Assembly: GCF_019510245.1 (NCBI RefSeq)
Contig: NZ_JAEKKT010000134.1
Coordinates: forward strand, 62,001 to 126,000
Length of the DNA: 64,000 nt
Direction: 5' to 3'
Source of the DNA: Streptomyces sp.
GTDB taxonomy: Bacteria; Actinomycetota; Actinomycetes; Streptomycetales; Streptomycetaceae
The stretch's first letter is position 1, and each line of letters opens with the position of its first letter. The notes under the pieces are model-generated. The model ran no database searches. It saw nothing but the letters and a program-made list of their open reading frames with translations, and was not told the origin of the DNA. A program made the translations under genes and the position numbers. Positions 18,130-29,171 of the stretch are shown here, one piece after another.

Positions 18130-18417
18130 ATGGCCTACGAGATTCCGGTGACCCAAGCCAGGGCTGAGCTCGCCGAACTGATCAACAGGGTGGTGTACGG
18201 CGGTGAGCGCGTCGTCGTGACGCGCCACGGCAAGCCGCTGGTCGCCCTCGTCTCCGCCGCCGACCTCGAACGCCTCGAAGAGCTCCCGGAACCCGCCGAG
18301 GAGCACGTGGACCACGTGGTCAGCTCGGTCTCCACGGTCCGCGAGACCGCCGCCGTACGCCCGGAACGGGGCCGCTTCGGCATCGCGGCGGAGCACAGGG
18401 GGGCCGCGGGCTCCTGA
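18130..18417 (+). CDS. type II antitoxin, Phd/YefM family (orphan)
   Basis: [52 protein letters not shown]; no toxin ORF recognised next to it. Confidence 0.9.
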   Translation: MAYEIPVTQARAELAELINRVVYGGERVVVTRHGKPLVALVSAADLERLEELPEPAEEHVDHVVSSVSTVRETAAVRPERGRFGIAAEHRGAAGS

Positions 18418-18530
18418 ACGAGCGCCCCCGAAGGGGCGCTGGGGGTAGACCCGGTCGACGGCCGGGGGAGGAACTGTGCGGAACAAGCGCCCCGAAGGGG
18501 CGCGGGGAACTGCGCGACCAGCCACGACGG
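18418..18530. repeat. dispersed Streptomyces GGCGCCCCGAAGGGGCGC...GGGGAACTGCGCGACCAGCC repeat (two tandem copies)
   Basis: GCGCCCCCGAAGGGGCGCTGGGGG...GGGGGAGGAACTG then GCGCCCCGAAGGGGCGCGGGGAACTGCGCGACCAGCCACGACGG; related copies elsewhere in the window. Confidence 0.75.
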
Positions 18531-18921
18531 TGTCGCGGACGAACAACTGCGCATCGTGGCACTTTCGGGTCGGCGCCCGGCGCCCGGCGCGTGCCAGGAG
18601 CCGTGTCGCCGAGCTGATCCAGTGGCCCCCGGGTCCTCGCCACGACCGTCGGCCCTTCCCGGAGCATCCGGGTGAGGGCCGTTCGGGTGACACGGGACGG
18701 CGGTCGGCCTCCGGCGCGGTGAGATGCGCTCCCGTGCGCCGGTCGTGCGGCTCATGTGCCGGTCATGAAGCGATCAAGGTCCGGTTAACGTCACCGAAAC
18801 TCCGGCAAACTAGCCTGCCCATCCACGCCACCTGGGGTTTTCCTGGCCGGACTGGGTCCGTGAGCCCAATCCGTCGCGGTGGCCGCGGCAACCGGACCCC
18901 GCACGGTCCGGAGCGAGGACT

Positions 18922-19236
18922 GTGAGGTGGGACGTGCAACTGACCCCGCACGAGCAAGAGAGGCTGCTGATCCACGTGGCGGCCGACGTGGCCGAGAAGC
19001 GCCGGGCCCGCGGGCTCCGGCTGAACCACCCCGAGGCGGTCGCCCTCATCACGTCGCACATCCTCGAGGGCGCCCGGGGCGGCCGTACCGTCGCCGAACT
19101 CATGGCCTCCGGGCGCAAGCTGCTCACCAGGGACGACGTCATGGAGGGCATCCCCGAGATGATCCACGACGTCCAGGTCGAGGCGACCTTCCCGGACGGC
19201 ACCAAGCTCGTCACCGTCCACGACCCGATCGTCTGA
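18922..19236 (+). CDS. ureA: urease subunit gamma
   Basis: [55 protein letters not shown]. Confidence 0.97.
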   Translation: MRWDVQLTPHEQERLLIHVAADVAEKRRARGLRLNHPEAVALITSHILEGARGGRTVAELMASGRKLLTRDDVMEGIPEMIHDVQVEATFPDGTKLVTVHDPIV

Positions 19237-19250
19237 GGAGGCGGCCGCCG

Positions 19251-19562
19251 ATGATTCCCGGAGAGGTGCTCTTCGCCGACGGACCTGTCGTATTCAATGC
19301 GGGGCGTGACATCACCCGGCTGACCGTCCTCAACGCAGCCGACCGGCCCGTCCAGGTCGGCTCCCACTACCACTTCGCCGAGGCCAATCCCGGGCTGGAG
19401 TTCGACCGGGACGCGGCGCGTGGCAAGCGGCTGAACGTCGCCGCCGGCACCGCCGTCCGCTTCGAGCCCGGCATCCCCGTCGACGTCGAACTCGTCCCGC
19501 TCACCGGCGCCCGGGTGGTCCCCGGGCTGCGGGGCGAGACCGGAGGTGCCCTCGATGCCTGA
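19251..19562 (+). CDS. ureB: urease subunit beta
   Basis: [53 protein letters not shown]. Confidence 0.97.
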   Translation: MIPGEVLFADGPVVFNAGRDITRLTVLNAADRPVQVGSHYHFAEANPGLEFDRDAARGKRLNVAAGTAVRFEPGIPVDVELVPLTGARVVPGLRGETGGALDA

Positions 19563-21276
19563 GATCTCCCGCGCCGCCTACGCCGACCTGTTCGGACCGA
19601 CCACCGGCGACCGGATCCGGCTCGCCGACACCGACCTGCTCGTCGAGATCGAGGAGGACCGCTCCGGCGGCCCCGGACTCGCCGGGGACGAGGCGGTTTT
19701 CGGCGGCGGCAAGGTCATCCGCGAGTCCATGGGCCAGTCGCGTGCTACGCGCGCAGACGGCACCCCCGACACGATCATCACGGGTGCCGTGATCATCGAC
19801 CACTGGGGCGTCGTCAAGGCCGACATCGGCATCCGCGACGGCCGGATCACCGGCATCGGCAAGGCCGGCAACCCCGACACCATGGACGGCGTCCACCCCG
19901 ACCTGGTGATCGGCCCCGAGACCGAGGTCATCGCCGGCAACGGGCGCATCCTCACCGCGGGCGGCGTGGACGCCCACGTCCACTTCATCTGCCCGCAGAT
20001 CGCCGACGAGGCGCTGGCGGCGGGCATCACGACGCTGGTGGGCGGTGGCACCGGCCCCGCCGAGGGCTCGAAGGCGACCACCGTCACCCCCGGGCCGTGG
20101 CACCTCGCCCGGATGCTGGAGGCGATGGAGCAGTACCCGCTCAACATCGGCTTCCTCGGCAAGGGCAACACCGTCTCGCACGAGGCGATGCTCTCCCAGA
20201 TCCGGGGCGGCGCACTGGGACTCAAGCTGCACGAGGACTGGGGGTCGACCCCGGCCGTCATCGACGCGGCCCTGACCGTCGCCGACCGGACGGGCATCCA
20301 GGTGGCCATCCACACGGACACGCTCAACGAAGCCGGATTCGTGGCGGACACGCTCGCCGCGATCGGCGGCCGCGGGATCCACGCCTACCACACCGAGGGC
20401 GCGGGCGGCGGGCACGCCCCCGACATCATGACCGTCGTCTCCGAACCGCACGTGCTGCCCAGCTCGACGAATCCGACCCGCCCGTACACGGTGAACACCG
20501 CCGAGGAACACCTCGACATGCTGATGGTGTGCCACCACCTCAACCCGGCGGTGCCGGAGGACCTGGCCTTCGCCGAGTCACGGATCCGGCCGTCGACGAT
20601 CGGCGCGGAGGACATACTCCACGACCTCGGCGCGATCTCGATCATCTCGTCCGACGCGCAGGCCATGGGCCGTGTGGGTGAGGTGATCCTGCGGACCTGG
20701 CAGACCGCGCACGTGATGAAGCGACGGCGCGGCGCGCTGCCGGGCGACGGGCGGGCCGACAACCACCGGGTACGGCGGTACGTCGCCAAGTACACGATCA
20801 ACCCGGCCCTCGCACAGGGGCTGGCGCGCGAGATCGGCTCGGTCGAGACCGGGAAGCTCGCCGACCTCGTGCTCTGGGAGCCCGCGTTCTTCGGGGTCAA
20901 GCCGCAGCTCGTGCTCAAGGGCGGCCAGATCGCCTACGCCCAGATGGGCGACGCCAACGCGTCGATCCCGACGCCCCAGCCGATCCTGCCGCGCCCGATG
21001 TACGGGGCGATCGGGCGGGCGCCGGCCGCCAACTCCTTCAACTTCGTCGCCCCGCTGGCGATCGAGGACGGCCTGCCGGAGCGGCTGCAGCTCGGGAAGC
21101 GGTTCGTCGGAATCGAGTCGACCCGGGGTGTGACCAAGGCGGACATGCGGGAGAACGACGCGCGCCCGCGGGTCCGGGTCGATCCGGACAGCTTCGCCGT
21201 GCACATCGACGGAGAGCTGGTCGAGGCGACACCGGCCGCCGAACTGCCCATGGCCCAGCGTTACTTCCTCTTCTGA
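19555..21276 (+). CDS. ureC: urease subunit alpha
   Basis: [50 protein letters not shown] (carbamylated Lys), [21 protein letters not shown]. Confidence 0.98.
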   Translation: MPEISRAAYADLFGPTTGDRIRLADTDLLVEIEEDRSGGPGLAGDEAVFGGGKVIRESMGQSRATRADGTPDTIITGAVIIDHWGVVKADIGIRDGRITGIGKAGNPDTMDGVHPDLVIGPETEVIAGNGRILTAGGVDAHVHFICPQIADEALAAGITTLVGGGTGPAEGSKATTVTPGPWHLARMLEAMEQYPLNIGFLGKGNTVSHEAMLSQIRGGALGLKLHEDWGSTPAVIDAALTVADRTGIQVAIHTDTLNEAGFVADTLAAIGGRGIHAYHTEGAGGGHAPDIMTVVSEPHVLPSSTNPTRPYTVNTAEEHLDMLMVCHHLNPAVPEDLAFAESRIRPSTIGAEDILHDLGAISIISSDAQAMGRVGEVILRTWQTAHVMKRRRGALPGDGRADNHRVRRYVAKYTINPALAQGLAREIGSVETGKLADLVLWEPAFFGVKPQLVLKGGQIAYAQMGDANASIPTPQPILPRPMYGAIGRAPAANSFNFVAPLAIEDGLPERLQLGKRFVGIESTRGVTKADMRENDARPRVRVDPDSFAVHIDGELVEATPAAELPMAQRYFLF

Positions 21277-21291
21277 GAACTGGAGGGCGTC

Positions 21292-21969
21292 ATGTCACGG
21301 GCGGCGTTGCTGGTACTGGCCGACGGCCGCTTTCCCGCCGGAGGGCATGCGCACTCCGGCGGGGCGGAGGCGGCGGTCAAGGCGGGCCGGATCACCGGGG
21401 CCGCGAGCCTGGAGGAGTACTGCCGGGGGCGGCTGCACACTGCCGGGCTGGTGGCCGGGGCATTCGCCGCGGCCGCGGTACTCGGCGTGGACGTACGGGA
21501 GTTGGACGCGGCGGCGGATGCGCGGACGCCGTCGGCCGCGCTGCGGGGCGCGGCGCGCAGGCTCGGGCGGCAATTGCTGCGGGCCGCGCGGGTGGCCTGG
21601 CCCGCTGCTGAACTCGACGCCGTGGCACGGGAGTTCCCGAAGGGGGCGCACCAGCCGGTGGTGTTGGGGGTCGTGGCGAGAGCGGCGGGGCTTTCGGCGC
21701 AGGACGCGGCGTACTGCGCGGTGTACGAGTGTGTGAGTGGGCCGGCCACGGCGGTGGTGCGGTTGCTGAGTCTGGATCCGTTCGAGGCGACGGGGGTGCT
21801 GGCGCGGCTGGCGGGGGAGATGGACCTCGTGGTCGACCGGGGGGTGGAGGCGGCGCGGAGGGTGGTCGCGGGGGCGGGGGTCGAGGGGCTGCCTGCGGCT
21901 TCGGCGCCGTTGACGGAGATCGGGGCGGAGTGGCATGGGGGGTGGGCGGTGCGGTTGTTCGCGTCGTAG
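21292..21969 (+). CDS. ureF: urease accessory protein UreF
   Basis: [26 protein letters not shown]; position between ureC and ureG. Confidence 0.93.
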   Translation: MSRAALLVLADGRFPAGGHAHSGGAEAAVKAGRITGAASLEEYCRGRLHTAGLVAGAFAAAAVLGVDVRELDAAADARTPSAALRGAARRLGRQLLRAARVAWPAAELDAVAREFPKGAHQPVVLGVVARAAGLSAQDAAYCAVYECVSGPATAVVRLLSLDPFEATGVLARLAGEMDLVVDRGVEAARRVVAGAGVEGLPAASAPLTEIGAEWHGGWAVRLFAS

Positions 21970-21999
21970 GGGGTCTCGCCCCCGCCGCCCCTACCCGTC

Positions 22000-22185
22000 C
22001 CGTCCTCCAGGGGGTGGGCCCCCTTCGACCGCCCGTTTCGGGGGCTGCCGCCCCCGGACCCCCGCTTCGGCCTGAACGGCCTCGTCCTCAGACGCCGGAC
22101 GGGCTGGAGGGAAGGGGGTGCCGACCGGCTTTCGTCCTCGGATGCCGGAAGGGAGGGAGGGGGGCGGGTCGGTTTTCGTTCTCAC
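22000..22185. repeat. GC-rich dispersed repeat (GGGCTGCCGCCCCCGGACCCCC...CTCAGACGCCGGACGGGCTGGAGGG type) within the ure operon
   Basis: contains GTTTCGGGGGCTGCCGCCCCCGGACCCCCGC and two diverged CGTCCTC(A/G)GACGCCGGA units; non-coding. Confidence 0.6.
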
Positions 22186-22196
22186 AAGGAGTTGTC

Positions 22197-22877
22197 ATGC
22201 ATCTTGATCACGACCACCACCACGGCCCCGCCGCCCTCAGCGCCGATGCCCACCGGCCCGACGGGGCGCGAAGGGCGCTTCGGATCGGGCTCGGGGGGCC
22301 GGTGGGGTCCGGGAAGACCGCCACCGTTGCCGCTCTGTGCCGGGCGCTGCGGGACGAGCTGTCGCTGGCCGTCGTCACCAATGACATCTACACCCGGGAG
22401 GACGCCGAGTTCCTGCTCCGGGAGGCCGTGTTGCCGCCGGAGCGGATCACCGCCGTCGAGACGGGGGCCTGTCCGCACACCGCGATCCGGGACGACATCT
22501 CGGCCAATCTGGAAGCCGTGGAGGACCTGGAGGACGAGGTCGGGCCGCTGGACCTCATCCTCGTCGAGTCGGGTGGGGACAATCTGACCGCCACCTTCTC
22601 GAAGGGGCTCGTGGACGCGCAGATCTTCGTGATCGACGTGGCGGGAGGGGACGACATTCCGCGGAAGGGCGGGCCGGGGGTGACCACGGCCGACCTGCTC
22701 GTCGTCAACAAGACGGACCTCGCACCCTACGTCGGGTCGGATCTGGCGCGGATGGCCGCCGACGCCAAGGCGCAGCGCGCCGAACTGCCCGTCGTCTTCC
22801 AGTCGTTGCGCAGTGCGGCCGGTGTCGCGGACGTGGCCGCGTGGGTGCGGGAGCGGCTCGTGGCGTGGGCCGTATGA
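22197..22877 (+). CDS. ureG: urease accessory GTPase UreG with His-rich N-terminus
   Basis: [23 protein letters not shown] then [43 protein letters not shown]. Confidence 0.97.
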   Translation: MHLDHDHHHGPAALSADAHRPDGARRALRIGLGGPVGSGKTATVAALCRALRDELSLAVVTNDIYTREDAEFLLREAVLPPERITAVETGACPHTAIRDDISANLEAVEDLEDEVGPLDLILVESGGDNLTATFSKGLVDAQIFVIDVAGGDDIPRKGGPGVTTADLLVVNKTDLAPYVGSDLARMAADAKAQRAELPVVFQSLRSAAGVADVAAWVRERLVAWAV

Positions 22878-23635
22878 CGGCGACGGGGGTACGCGCCGTC
22901 GCCCGGATCGTCGCACGGGACGACGGGCGGGGCGGTACCTCGCTTCCCGTGCTGGAGGGCGAGGGGCCGCTCGCGCTGCGGCGTACCCGGGGGAGCGGGG
23001 CCGAGGCCCGGGTGATGGTCGTCGGGGCGATGAGCGGGCCGCTCTGCGGGGACCGGTTCGGGATCGAGGCCCGGGCCGAGGAAGGGGCCCGGCTCTGGGT
23101 CGGGTCGGCTGCCGCGACCATCGCCCTGCCGGGGCAGGGGAAGGAGGAGGCCCGGTACGACGTACGACTCGATGTCGCCGACGGGAGTGAACTGCGGTGG
23201 CTGCCGGAGCAGTTGATCTCCGCCAAGGGGAGTGATCTGTGCGTGACGACTCGCGTCGAGGTCGGGGCGCGGGGTCGGCTCGTGCTGCGGGAGGAGCAGG
23301 TGCTCGGGCGGGTGGGGGAGGAGCCCGGGCGGCTCGGCAGTCGGCTCACTGTGCGGGTGGCCGGGAAGGCGGTGCTGGATCAGGAACTGGCCTTCGGGCC
23401 CGGGGCGCCGGGTGGCTGGGACGGGCCCGCCGTGCTGGCGGGACTGCGCGCGGTGGGGCAACTCGTCGTCGTGCGGCCGGAGTTCGCGGTGCGGCCGATG
23501 GGGGCACGGATGCTGGGGGAGGGGGCCGCGCTCACTCCGCTCGCCGGGCCGGCGGTGTTGGTGAGTGCGGTGGCGGGCGATGCGCTGCGACTGCGCCGGG
23601 TCCTGGACGAGGCATTGGCCCAGCTGGGCGGGTGA
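22874..23635 (+). CDS. ureD: urease accessory protein UreD
   Basis: ATGA overlap with ure[36 protein letters not shown] UreD-like. Confidence 0.9.
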   Translation: MTATGVRAVARIVARDDGRGGTSLPVLEGEGPLALRRTRGSGAEARVMVVGAMSGPLCGDRFGIEARAEEGARLWVGSAAATIALPGQGKEEARYDVRLDVADGSELRWLPEQLISAKGSDLCVTTRVEVGARGRLVLREEQVLGRVGEEPGRLGSRLTVRVAGKAVLDQELAFGPGAPGGWDGPAVLAGLRAVGQLVVVRPEFAVRPMGARMLGEGAALTPLAGPAVLVSAVAGDALRLRRVLDEALAQLGG

Positions 23636-23765
23636 TCCGCTCAGCGGGACGCGGGCGTCCGGTTATCGGATTGGTAAAGACGGCTGTTGGGACCTGTTCT
23701 CAGGGACCTCACAGCCGCAAGGATCTCCCCTGACCGTTCGTCACGAGGTAGGGGGAGGGGCCCAC

Positions 23766-25370
23766 TTGAGGGACAACTTCAGATCGAGGAGCCGGATGCT
23801 GGCGCTCGGTTCGGCCGGAGCGTTCGTCACGGCCAGTCTGATCACCGGTGCCCTCGCGGCACCCGCCGCCGGTGCCGAGGCCCGGCACGGTGGCCAGGAC
23901 CGCGCGCAGCAGGGCGCGGCGATCGCGGCCGCACGGGCCGCCAAGGCCGGGATCGACTGGGCCGACTGCCCGGCCGACTGGGCCCTGACCAAGCCCGTCC
24001 AGTGCGGCTGGGTCAGCGTGCCGCTCGACTACACCAAGCCCTACGGCAAGCAGATCAGGCTCGCCGTCGACCGAATAGGCAGCACGGGGACGCCGGCGGA
24101 GCGCCAGGGCGCGCTCGTCTACAACCCCGGCGGCCCCGGCGGCTCGGGCATGCGCTTCCCGCTCCGGGTCACCAACAAGAACCCCCTGTGGGTCAACGCC
24201 TCGAAGGCGTACGACTTCGTGGGCTTCGACCCGCGCGGTGTCGGCCACTCCGCGCCCATCTCCTGCGAGGACCCCCAGGAGTTCGTGAAGGCCCCCAAGG
24301 CCGACCCGGTGCCGGACACCGAGGCCGACAAGACCGCACAGCGCAAGCTCGCCAAGCAGTACGCGGACGGCTGCGCCGAGCGCACCGGCCGCGCGATGCT
24401 CCAGCAGATGACGACCGCGAACACCGCCCGTGACCTGGACGTCATCCGGGCCGCGCTCGGCGAGAAGAAGCTCAACTACCTCGGTGTCTCCTACGGCACC
24501 TACCTCGGCGCGGTCTACGGGACGCTGTTCCCGGACCACGTGCGCCGGATGATCGTCGACAGCGTCGTCAACCCGTCGCGCAAGAGCATCTGGTACCAGG
24601 CCAACCTGGACCAGGACGTCGCCTTCGAGGGCCGCTGGAAGGACTGGGAGGACTGGGTCGCCGCGCACGACTCCGCCTTCCACCTGGGGACCACGCGGGA
24701 TGCCGTCCAGGCCAAGTGGCTCCAGCTGCGCGCCACCGCCAAGGCGAACCCGATCGGCGGGGTCGTCGGACCGGCCGAGCTGATCGGCTTCTTCCAGAAC
24801 GCGCCGTACTACGACTCCTCGTGGGTCCCGGTCGCCACGGTGTTCAGCAAGTACTTCGCCGGTGACACCCAGGCACTGGTCGACGCGGCCGCCCCGGACC
24901 TGACCGACACCGCGGGCAACATCACCTCGGAGAACGGCAACGCCGTCTACACGGCCGTCGAGTGCACCGACGCCAAGTGGCCCACCGGCTGGCACAAGTG
25001 GGACCGCGACAACACCGAGCTCAACAAGCAGTACCCCTTCATGACCTGGGCCAACGCCTGGCTCAACCTGCCGTGTGCCACGTGGCCGGTCCAGCAGCAG
25101 ACCCCGGTGGAGGTCAGGACCCACAAGGGGCTGCCGCCGGTGCTGATCGTGCAGTCCACGCGGGACGCCGCCACCCCGTACCCCGGCGCCGTCGAACTGC
25201 ACAAGCGCTTCCAGGGCTCCCGCCTCATCACCGAGCAGGGCGCCGGCTCGCACGGCGTGACCGGCCTGGTCAACCCGTGCATCAACAGCCGGGTGGACAC
25301 CTACCTGCTCACCGGCGCGCTGGACGGTGCGGACGTCACCTGCGGCCCGCACGCCACCCCGCAGCCGTAA
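23766..25370 (+). CDS. secreted S33 alpha/beta hydrolase, tripeptidyl aminopeptidase-like
   Basis: signal peptide region; VYNPGGPGGSGM, VGFDPRGVGHSAP, YLGVSYGTYLGAVYGTLFPDHV; C-terminal TAP-like domain; TTG start assumed. Confidence 0.88.
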   Translation: MRDNFRSRSRMLALGSAGAFVTASLITGALAAPAAGAEARHGGQDRAQQGAAIAAARAAKAGIDWADCPADWALTKPVQCGWVSVPLDYTKPYGKQIRLAVDRIGSTGTPAERQGALVYNPGGPGGSGMRFPLRVTNKNPLWVNASKAYDFVGFDPRGVGHSAPISCEDPQEFVKAPKADPVPDTEADKTAQRKLAKQYADGCAERTGRAMLQQMTTANTARDLDVIRAALGEKKLNYLGVSYGTYLGAVYGTLFPDHVRRMIVDSVVNPSRKSIWYQANLDQDVAFEGRWKDWEDWVAAHDSAFHLGTTRDAVQAKWLQLRATAKANPIGGVVGPAELIGFFQNAPYYDSSWVPVATVFSKYFAGDTQALVDAAAPDLTDTAGNITSENGNAVYTAVECTDAKWPTGWHKWDRDNTELNKQYPFMTWANAWLNLPCATWPVQQQTPVEVRTHKGLPPVLIVQSTRDAATPYPGAVELHKRFQGSRLITEQGAGSHGVTGLVNPCINSRVDTYLLTGALDGADVTCGPHATPQP

Positions 25371-25391
25371 CCACCGCTCCCGTACGACGAG

Positions 25392-25423
25392 GAGGGGCGG
25401 CCGGAACACCCCGGCCGCCCCTC
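25392..25423. terminator. hairpin between convergent tap-like and plsC-like genes
   Basis: GAGGGGCGGCCGG-aacacc-CCGGCCGCCCCTC perfect 13-bp stem. Confidence 0.75.
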
Positions 25424-25441
25424 ACTCCTGCGCCCACCACC

Positions 25442-26167
25442 TCAACTCAGCGGCGCCCGCGGGAACCTGCGCTCCTTCTCGCCCTTCGCCGCCGCCTGCT
25501 CCGCCTTGACGACGGCCGCGTACTCGTCGACGTACTCCTGCTCTGACAGGGTCAGGATGGCGTACATGATCTCGTCGGTGATGGCACGCAGGACGGCCTT
25601 CTCGTTCTCCATCCCGGCGTAGCGGGAGAACTCGAGGGGCTTGCCGAAGCGGATCACGACGGGGTGGACGTTCGGGATGACCTTGCCGGGCGGCTGCGCC
25701 TCGAAGGTGCCGATCATCGCGCAGGGGATCACCGGGACACCGGCCCGCAGCGCCATCACGGCGACCCCGACCTTGCCCTTGTACAGACGTCCGTCGTGCG
25801 AGCGCGTGCCCTCCGGATAGATGCCGAGCAGCTCGCCCTTGCCCAGCACCCCGAGCCCCTCCCGGATCGCGGCCTGGCCCGCCTCCTTGCCGGAGCGGTC
25901 CACCGGGATCTGCCCGGCGCTGCGGAAGAAGAAGGCGGTCAGCCGGCCCCGCACCCCCGGCCCCGTGAAGTACTCGGCCTTGGCGAGGAAGGTGATGCGC
26001 CGCCTGAGGACGGCCGGCATCAGGAAGTGGTCGGAGAAGGAGAGATGGTTGCCGGCGACGATCGCCGGTCCCGACGACGGCACATGCTCCAGCCCCTCGA
26101 TGCGCGGCCGGAACACCACTCTCAGCAGCGGCCCCAGCAGTACGTACTTGAGCAGGTAGTAGAACAC
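25442..26167 (-). CDS. 1-acyl-sn-glycerol-3-phosphate acyltransferase (PlsC family)
   Basis: GPAIVAGNHLSFSDHFLMPAV (NHxxxxD), GIYPEGTRSHDGRLYKGKVGVA; GTG start. Confidence 0.92.
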   Translation of the reverse strand: MFYYLLKYVLLGPLLRVVFRPRIEGLEHVPSSGPAIVAGNHLSFSDHFLMPAVLRRRITFLAKAEYFTGPGVRGRLTAFFFRSAGQIPVDRSGKEAGQAAIREGLGVLGKGELLGIYPEGTRSHDGRLYKGKVGVAVMALRAGVPVIPCAMIGTFEAQPPGKVIPNVHPVVIRFGKPLEFSRYAGMENEKAVLRAITDEIMYAILTLSEQEYVDEYAAVVKAEQAAAKGEKERRFPRAPLS

Positions 26168-27063
26168 GGCTCTCTCCTCTGCCGAGGTGCCTGATGGATC
26201 ATCAGGCAGCTTGCCCGCAAAGGCCGCACAAGCAGAACCCGGCAACTCGGTAACCTTGACCGCGACCAAGCGGTTCGAACATCGTCTCGTCGGATTTCAC
26301 CACGCCTGACGCCGGCGAGCGACATCCCCCGCGCCGGCCGGTCCGCCCCATGTCCCGGACGAGGTCGCCGATTCCGTCCGAAGCCGACGCGCTCTGGTCA
26401 TGAACCCGTTCGTCACGGCAGCGGCCGAGCGCTTCGGACCGCCGTCAGGCCGAGGGCGTGAGCCCTCCGACCGCCGCGGCGACGCGCCTGGCCACCGGCT
26501 GCCGGTCCAGTGCCGCGTCGAACAGCCCGCCCGGCAGCCGCAGCGCGCCCGCGCCGTGCGGCGTGAGACAGCAGCCGGGACGCCGGGCCGGTTCGGCGTG
26601 TGCGCAGGCCGCCGGCTCGGCGGACGCCTCGCCGCGCACCTGGACGAAGTCCGGGGCCCGCCGAGTAGCCGGGCGCCGGGCGTCCGAGACCCGGGAGGCG
26701 GTTTCGGCCGCGCGAGGCGCGGGCACCCGTGCCAGGCTCGGAACGGGGCATCGGAAAAGCAGGCACCCGGGGTGGCGGAGAACCGGCGGCAGAAGGTGAG
26801 CGCGGCGTGGCGGTGTCCGAAGCGCAGGGGGCGCCCCGGCCGGCCGGGCGCGGGGAGCGGCTGCCGGACGCGCTCGCGCTGTACGGCCTGCTGATCCTGA
26901 CCGTGACCGGCGTCCGGCCGACGTTCTTCCTCGACCCGCCGCCGGTACTTCGGCACGCCGGTGGACCTGCCGGTCACCGAGTGGGAGCGCCGTCGCGTGG
27001 AACTCGTACCGGCGTCCCCCGGAGCGGCCGAGGCGGACCGGGGGAGGACAAGTGGAGCGAGGA

Positions 27064-28128
27064 GGTCGAGCCATGACCGACAGCGGCACCGACGCGACCC
27101 GCCGGGCGCGGCCGGATCCCGGGCACCAGAACCTGCTGTACGGTCTGCAGCCGGACGTGGCGGGAGCGGCCGGGTACCCGGACAGCCCGCCGCGTATGGG
27201 CTTCTTCACCGACACCACCGTGTGCATCGGCTGCAAGGCGTGCGAGGTGGCCTGCAAGGAGTGGAACGCGGTCCCGGAGGACGGCCTGGAACTGACCGGC
27301 ATGTCCTACGACAACACCCAGGGGCTCGGCGCCGACACCTGGCGCCATGTCGCCTTCATCGAGCAGCGCAAACCGCTGGGCGTCCAGGAACCGGGGGTCT
27401 CGCACGAGGATGTGGACGTGTTCGCCGCCGCCCGGACCCTCGGCGCCTCCCCCGCCTCGCCCGGGCCGGGCGCCACGGCACCGGCCGCCGACACCGCACC
27501 GGCGGGTGCGCCGGCCGGGGAGATCTCCCCGGTCCGACCCGACGGACGCACCGAACTGCGCTGGTTGATGGCCTCGGACGTGTGCAAGCACTGCACCCAC
27601 GCTGCCTGCCTTGACGTGTGCCCCACCGGATCGCTGTTCCGCACCGAGTTCGGCACGGTCGTCGTCCAGGAGGACATCTGCAACGGCTGCGGCTACTGCG
27701 TGCCCGCCTGCCCCTACGGCGTGATCGACCAGCGCAAGGACGACGGCCGGGTCTGGAAGTGCACGCTCTGCTACGACCGCCTCGGCACCGGTATGGAACC
27801 GGCCTGCGCCAAGGCCTGCCCCACCGACTCCATCCAGTTCGGCCCGCTGGACGAGCTGCGCGAGCGGGCGGCCGGCCGGGTGGCCCGACTGCACGCGGCC
27901 GGTGTACCCGACGCCCGGCTGTACGGCGAGGACCCCGGCGACGGGGTGGGCGGCGACGGCGCGTTCTTCCTGCTGCTGGACGAGCCGGAGGTGTACGGCC
28001 TGCCCCCGGACCCGGTCGTCACCACCCGGGACCTCCCGGACATGTGGCGGCACGCGGCGCTGGCGGCGGCCTCGCTCGCCGCGCTCGCCGTGACCAGTTT
28101 CGTGGGCGCCGGCCGAAGGAGGCGGTGA
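27064..28128 (+). CDS. formate dehydrogenase iron-sulfur (beta) subunit, 4Fe-4S ferredoxin-type
   Basis: CIGCKACEVACKEWN, CKHCTHAACLDVCPTGSLFRTEFGTVVVQEDICNGCGYCVPACPYGVI. Confidence 0.93.
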   Translation, partial: GRAMTDSGTDATRRARPDPGHQNLLYGLQPDVAGAAGYPDSPPRMGFFTDTTVCIGCKACEVACKEWNAVPEDGLELTGMSYDNTQGLGADTWRHVAFIEQRKPLGVQEPGVSHEDVDVFAAARTLGASPASPGPGATAPAADTAPAGAPAGEISPVRPDGRTELRWLMASDVCKHCTHAACLDVCPTGSLFRTEFGTVVVQEDICNGCGYCVPACPYGVIDQRKDDGRVWKCTLCYDRLGTGMEPACAKACPTDSIQFGPLDELRERAAGRVARLHAAGVPDARLYGEDPGDGVGGDGAFFLLLDEPEVYGLPPDPVVTTRDLPDMWRHAALAAASLAALAVTSFVGAGRRRR

Positions 28129-29171
28129 TGAGCGGTTCCGATGTGTCACGTGAAGGCGTCCGAGGCACCAGGCCCGGGCGGGACGCGCCGACCGGTAAGC
28201 ACGGCAGGCGCCGCCGGGACCGGGGCGAGCGGAGCATGGTGCCCGACGCCGAGTTCTCCTCGTACTACGGCAGGCCGATCCTCAACAAGCCCACCTGGAA
28301 GCCGCTCGACATCGCCGGCTACCTCTACCTGGGCGGGCTCGCGGGCGGCTCCTCGCTGCTGGCCGCCGGGGCGCAGTTCACCGGCCGCCCGGCGCTGGCC
28401 CGGGCCGCGAAGCTGGGCGCGACCGGCGCCATCTCCCTTTCGCTGGCGGCGCTCGTCCACGACCTGGGCCGCCCGGGCCGCTTCCTGAACATGCTGCGCG
28501 TCCTCAAGCCGACCTCTCCGATGAGCGTGGGCTCGTGGCTGCTGGCCGGATACGCCCCGCTGACCATGGCGGCGGCGGCCACCGACGTGGCCGGGCGCCA
28601 CCGGCTCGTCGGTACGGCCGCCACCGCGTCGGCCGCCGTCCTCGGCCCCGCGGTCGTCACCTACACCGCTGTGCTGATCTCGGACACCGCCGTGCCGTCC
28701 TGGCACGAGGGGTACCGCGAGCTGCCGTTCGTCTTCGCCGGGTCCGGCGCCACCGCGGCGGCCGGGCTGGCGCTGCTGGCCACCCCGCCGGCCCAGACCG
28801 TCCCCGCGCGGCGGCTGGCGGCCCTCGGCGCCGCCCTCGAGCTGGGCGCCTTCCGGCTCATGAAGCATCGGATGGGCGGCCTGCTGTCCGAGCCCTACGG
28901 ACAGGGCCGGGCACACACCCTGCTGCGCACCTCGGAACTCCTCACGGCGGGCGGCGCGGCCGTGGCGGCCCTCGGCGGCCTCGACACCCGACGGCCCGCC
29001 CGGGTGCTCGCGGCGGTGGCGGGCGCGGCCCTGCTGACCGGCTCGGCGGCGCTGCGGTTCGGCGTCTTCCACGCCGGGGTCGCCTCTGCCGAGGACCCGA
29101 AGTACACGGTCGTTCCGCAACGGGAGCGGCTGGACGCGAGGAAAGGAGACGGGACGGCGACCCGGCCGTGA
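28128..29171 (+). CDS. NrfD/PsrC-type polysulfide reductase/formate dehydrogenase membrane subunit
   Basis: PTWKPLDIAGYLYLGGLAGGSSLLAAGAQFTGRPALARAAKLGATGAISLSLAALVHDLGRPGRFLNMLRVLKPTSPMSVGSWLL; ATGA-type overlap with upstream gene. Confidence 0.9.
   Translation: MSGSDVSREGVRGTRPGRDAPTGKHGRRRRDRGERSMVPDAEFSSYYGRPILNKPTWKPLDIAGYLYLGGLAGGSSLLAAGAQFTGRPALARAAKLGATGAISLSLAALVHDLGRPGRFLNMLRVLKPTSPMSVGSWLLAGYAPLTMAAAATDVAGRHRLVGTAATASAAVLGPAVVTYTAVLISDTAVPSWHEGYRELPFVFAGSGATAAAGLALLATPPAQTVPARRLAALGAALELGAFRLMKHRMGGLLSEPYGQGRAHTLLRTSELLTAGGAAVAALGGLDTRRPARVLAAVAGAALLTGSAALRFGVFHAGVASAEDPKYTVVPQRERLDARKGDGTATRP

Noticed and set aside
18418-18530. Possible CRISPR or toxin gene downstream of the antitoxin
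   Set aside because: The sequence is two copies of a dispersed hairpin repeat without regular spacers; no ORF resembling RelE/YoeB/Doc
26400-27060. Overlapping ORFs upstream of fdhB (e.g. 26729-27076)
   Set aside because: No frame gave a recognisable protein; left unannotated rather than guessed
27450-27520. Low-complexity APADTAPAGAPAG stretch in fdhB as a tandem repeat
   Set aside because: Looks like an ordinary Ala/Pro-rich linker in a high-GC gene
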